A DNA stretch of 7,495 nt from assembly GCA_946624335.1 (NCBI GenBank), contig CAMOSA010000119.1, positions 1 to 7,495 on the forward strand. Reading direction: 5' to 3'. The notes below the pieces were generated by a model, which made no database searches, was not told the origin of the DNA, and saw nothing but the letters and a program-made list of their open reading frames with translations. This document shows positions 6,364 to 7,495 of this stretch, one piece after another (within the stretch, counting starts at the first letter, position 1; every line of letters begins with the position of its first letter). A program made the translations under genes and the position numbers. Source of the stretch: an uncultured Prevotellaceae bacterium. Lineage in GTDB: Bacteria; Bacteroidota; Bacteroidia; Bacteroidales; Bacteroidaceae.

Positions 6364-7495
6364 TCAATTGAACCTCACCTGCAGTTGACACATGAGGGCG
6401 TGGCTGTCGTCGTGTACAAACTGTCCGCCGGCGACGTAAGCGCTCTTGTAGACATACTGCAGCTGGAGTCGGCATTTCTTGTAGAACCAGTACTGCAAGC
6501 CGGCGATAGCCTTGTGCTGATCCAGCCCCAGATCGGTGTTGAAGTTGAAGAAATCGTAGCTGCCTACGAACTCTACCTTGGGCGTTCCCAGCGGCACGGA
6601 ACCCGTGATGTAAGCACCACGGCTTGTAGCATCACCGTCGTAGCCTTCGAGATACTCGCCGTGAACGTTGAAGTGAGGGGATTTATATTCGGCGCCGACC
6701 GTCCAGCGGTTGCGCTTGTAGTTCTGACCATTCTTGATGTCTGGGTTGTAGACCGATGTTCTGCCGTCTGTCAGGACGTTATGTCCACGGCCCAGCTGTC
6801 CCGTGGCAACGATATTCAGTCCCTTCAGCGGGCGCAACTCAAGGCGTCCGATAAAGTCCTTCGTGTTGTTGCCGTCTTTGCGATTGATGCCTTGTCCGTT
6901 CATGACCTGCACCTCATAGCGCAGCTTGCCGTTGTTGGTCTCGCCGAAGAGGGCAAGTCCCAGGTCACGACCATACTGCACGCCCATGAGGGGGTCGCTG
7001 CCGCAACCTGTCAGGAAGGTAACCGCCTCGGAGTAGACGTCGATGGCTTCCATCGCTGTGGGGGAAAGGGGATTCTCGAGTGAGAGACCATTCTTGAACT
7101 GCCCTAAGCGAACGGTGAGGGCTTTGTTCCGTGTGATGCGATAGTCTGTGTAGAACTCCTGTACGACACTCGAGAAGTCGTGCATGAAGAGAAACGACCA
7201 GCGGTCGGTGATGCGGGCATTGGCCCAGAAGAGTACGCGTTTTAGCTCAAAAGTGTTTGTGGTGTTACCGCCAGCGCGGGTGAGATTGTAGCCTCCTTGT
7301 GCATAGCCGTGCAGCTGTATGCGGTCGGAGATATCCTTCATCCAGTCGGGAGCACTCTCGCCGACAACCTGACGCAGCAGTGTCGGCTGCCCGGCAGCGC
7401 CATGGCTCTCTTGTTCTGATGGTTGGGGCTGTGAGGCTGATTGTCCCATGGCCGCCGTGCTGCTGAAGATGGCCAGTGTCACCGCCAGCGTCGCC
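6364..7495 (-). CDS. OprO/OprP-like outer-membrane porin, 5' end beyond the window
   Basis: This is a beta-barrel outer-membrane porin of the phosphate-selective O/P type (Porin_O_P); actual solute preference is not shown by sequence. About 376 codons are visible. The frame stays open to the right edge, where ATLAVTLAIFSSTAAMG looks like the end of a signal peptide, probably cut just before QSASQ, so the start codon is probably only a few codons beyond the window. A Gln/Ser-rich linker follows, then the first strand, RIQLHGYAQGGYNLT. Alternating hydrophobic and aromatic strands run to the end, for example NRWTVGAEYKS, KVEFVGSYDFFNF and RLQLQYVYKSAY. The protein ends LQVRFN, in keeping with a barrel-closing last strand. 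An internal GTG at 7482 is not a credible start because it lies inside the hydrophobic signal core. The gene lies 132 bases upstream of the symporter with no clear terminator between, so read-through is possible. Confidence 0.88.
   Translation of the reverse strand, partial: ATLAVTLAIFSSTAAMGQSASQPQPSEQESHGAAGQPTLLRQVVGESAPDWMKDISDRIQLHGYAQGGYNLTRAGGNTTNTFELKRVLFWANARITDRWSFLFMHDFSSVVQEFYTDYRITRNKALTVRLGQFKNGLSLENPLSPTAMEAIDVYSEAVTFLTGCGSDPLMGVQYGRDLGLALFGETNNGKLRYEVQVMNGQGINRKDGNNTKDFIGRLELRPLKGLNIVATGQLGRGHNVLTDGRTSVYNPDIKNGQNYKRNRWTVGAEYKSPHFNVHGEYLEGYDGDATSRGAYITGSVPLGTPKVEFVGSYDFFNFNTDLGLDQHKAIAGLQYWFYKKCRLQLQYVYKSAYVAGGQFVHDDSHALMCQLQVRFN

Noticed and set aside
6301..7083. 260-codon forward open frame antisense to the porin
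   Set aside because: It begins with TTG, runs opposite the porin coding frame and shows no protein-family features. It is best read as a shadow of the porin gene.

Overview
The window looks like a chromosomal segment of a Bacteroidetes bacterium, most likely order Bacteroidales and perhaps the Prevotella group (the genus is an inference). The evidence is a type III glutamine synthetase of 729 residues, an OprP-like porin, AT-rich leaders without clear Shine-Dalgarno sites, and a TAnnTTTG-type -7 element before one gene. The genes are GC-rich, with G or C favoured at third codon positions; much of the central non-coding DNA is AT-rich.

Layout. Positions 1-70 are the 3' part of a tRNA-Thr(CGT), closed by a strong intrinsic terminator at 84-117. 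Two forward genes follow: mltG (137-1171, endolytic murein transglycosylase) and glnN (1221-3410, type III glutamine synthetase), ending at a strong terminator (3446-3475). Two reverse-strand genes fill the right side: a sodium:solute symporter (4708-6231) and, upstream of it, an OprO/OprP-like porin (6364-7495) whose start lies beyond the right edge. A perfect 11-bp hairpin at 4620-4650 closes the symporter unit.

The two gene blocks converge on about 1.3 kb with no credible gene (3411-4707). This stretch is crowded with repeats: GC-rich 22-bp repeats (3503-3628), a 158-bp foldback with 71-bp arms (3706-3863), three 22-bp palindromic iterons (3892-3957), a GTTGAC word at exact 32-bp intervals (4006-4107), a stem (4140-4180), a C-rich 12-bp array with an inverted copy of its edge (4181-4325), and a cluster of small hairpins (4416-4499). 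It is the most unusual part of the window. The simplest reading is a convergent intergenic region that has collected small non-autonomous or protein-binding repeats; nothing in the window proves a function.

Functionally the genes are housekeeping: translation, peptidoglycan processing, ammonium assimilation, and solute passage through the outer membrane (porin) and inner membrane (symporter). The porin and symporter share a strand and may be used together, but the symporter appears to have its own promoter and its substrate cannot be read from sequence.
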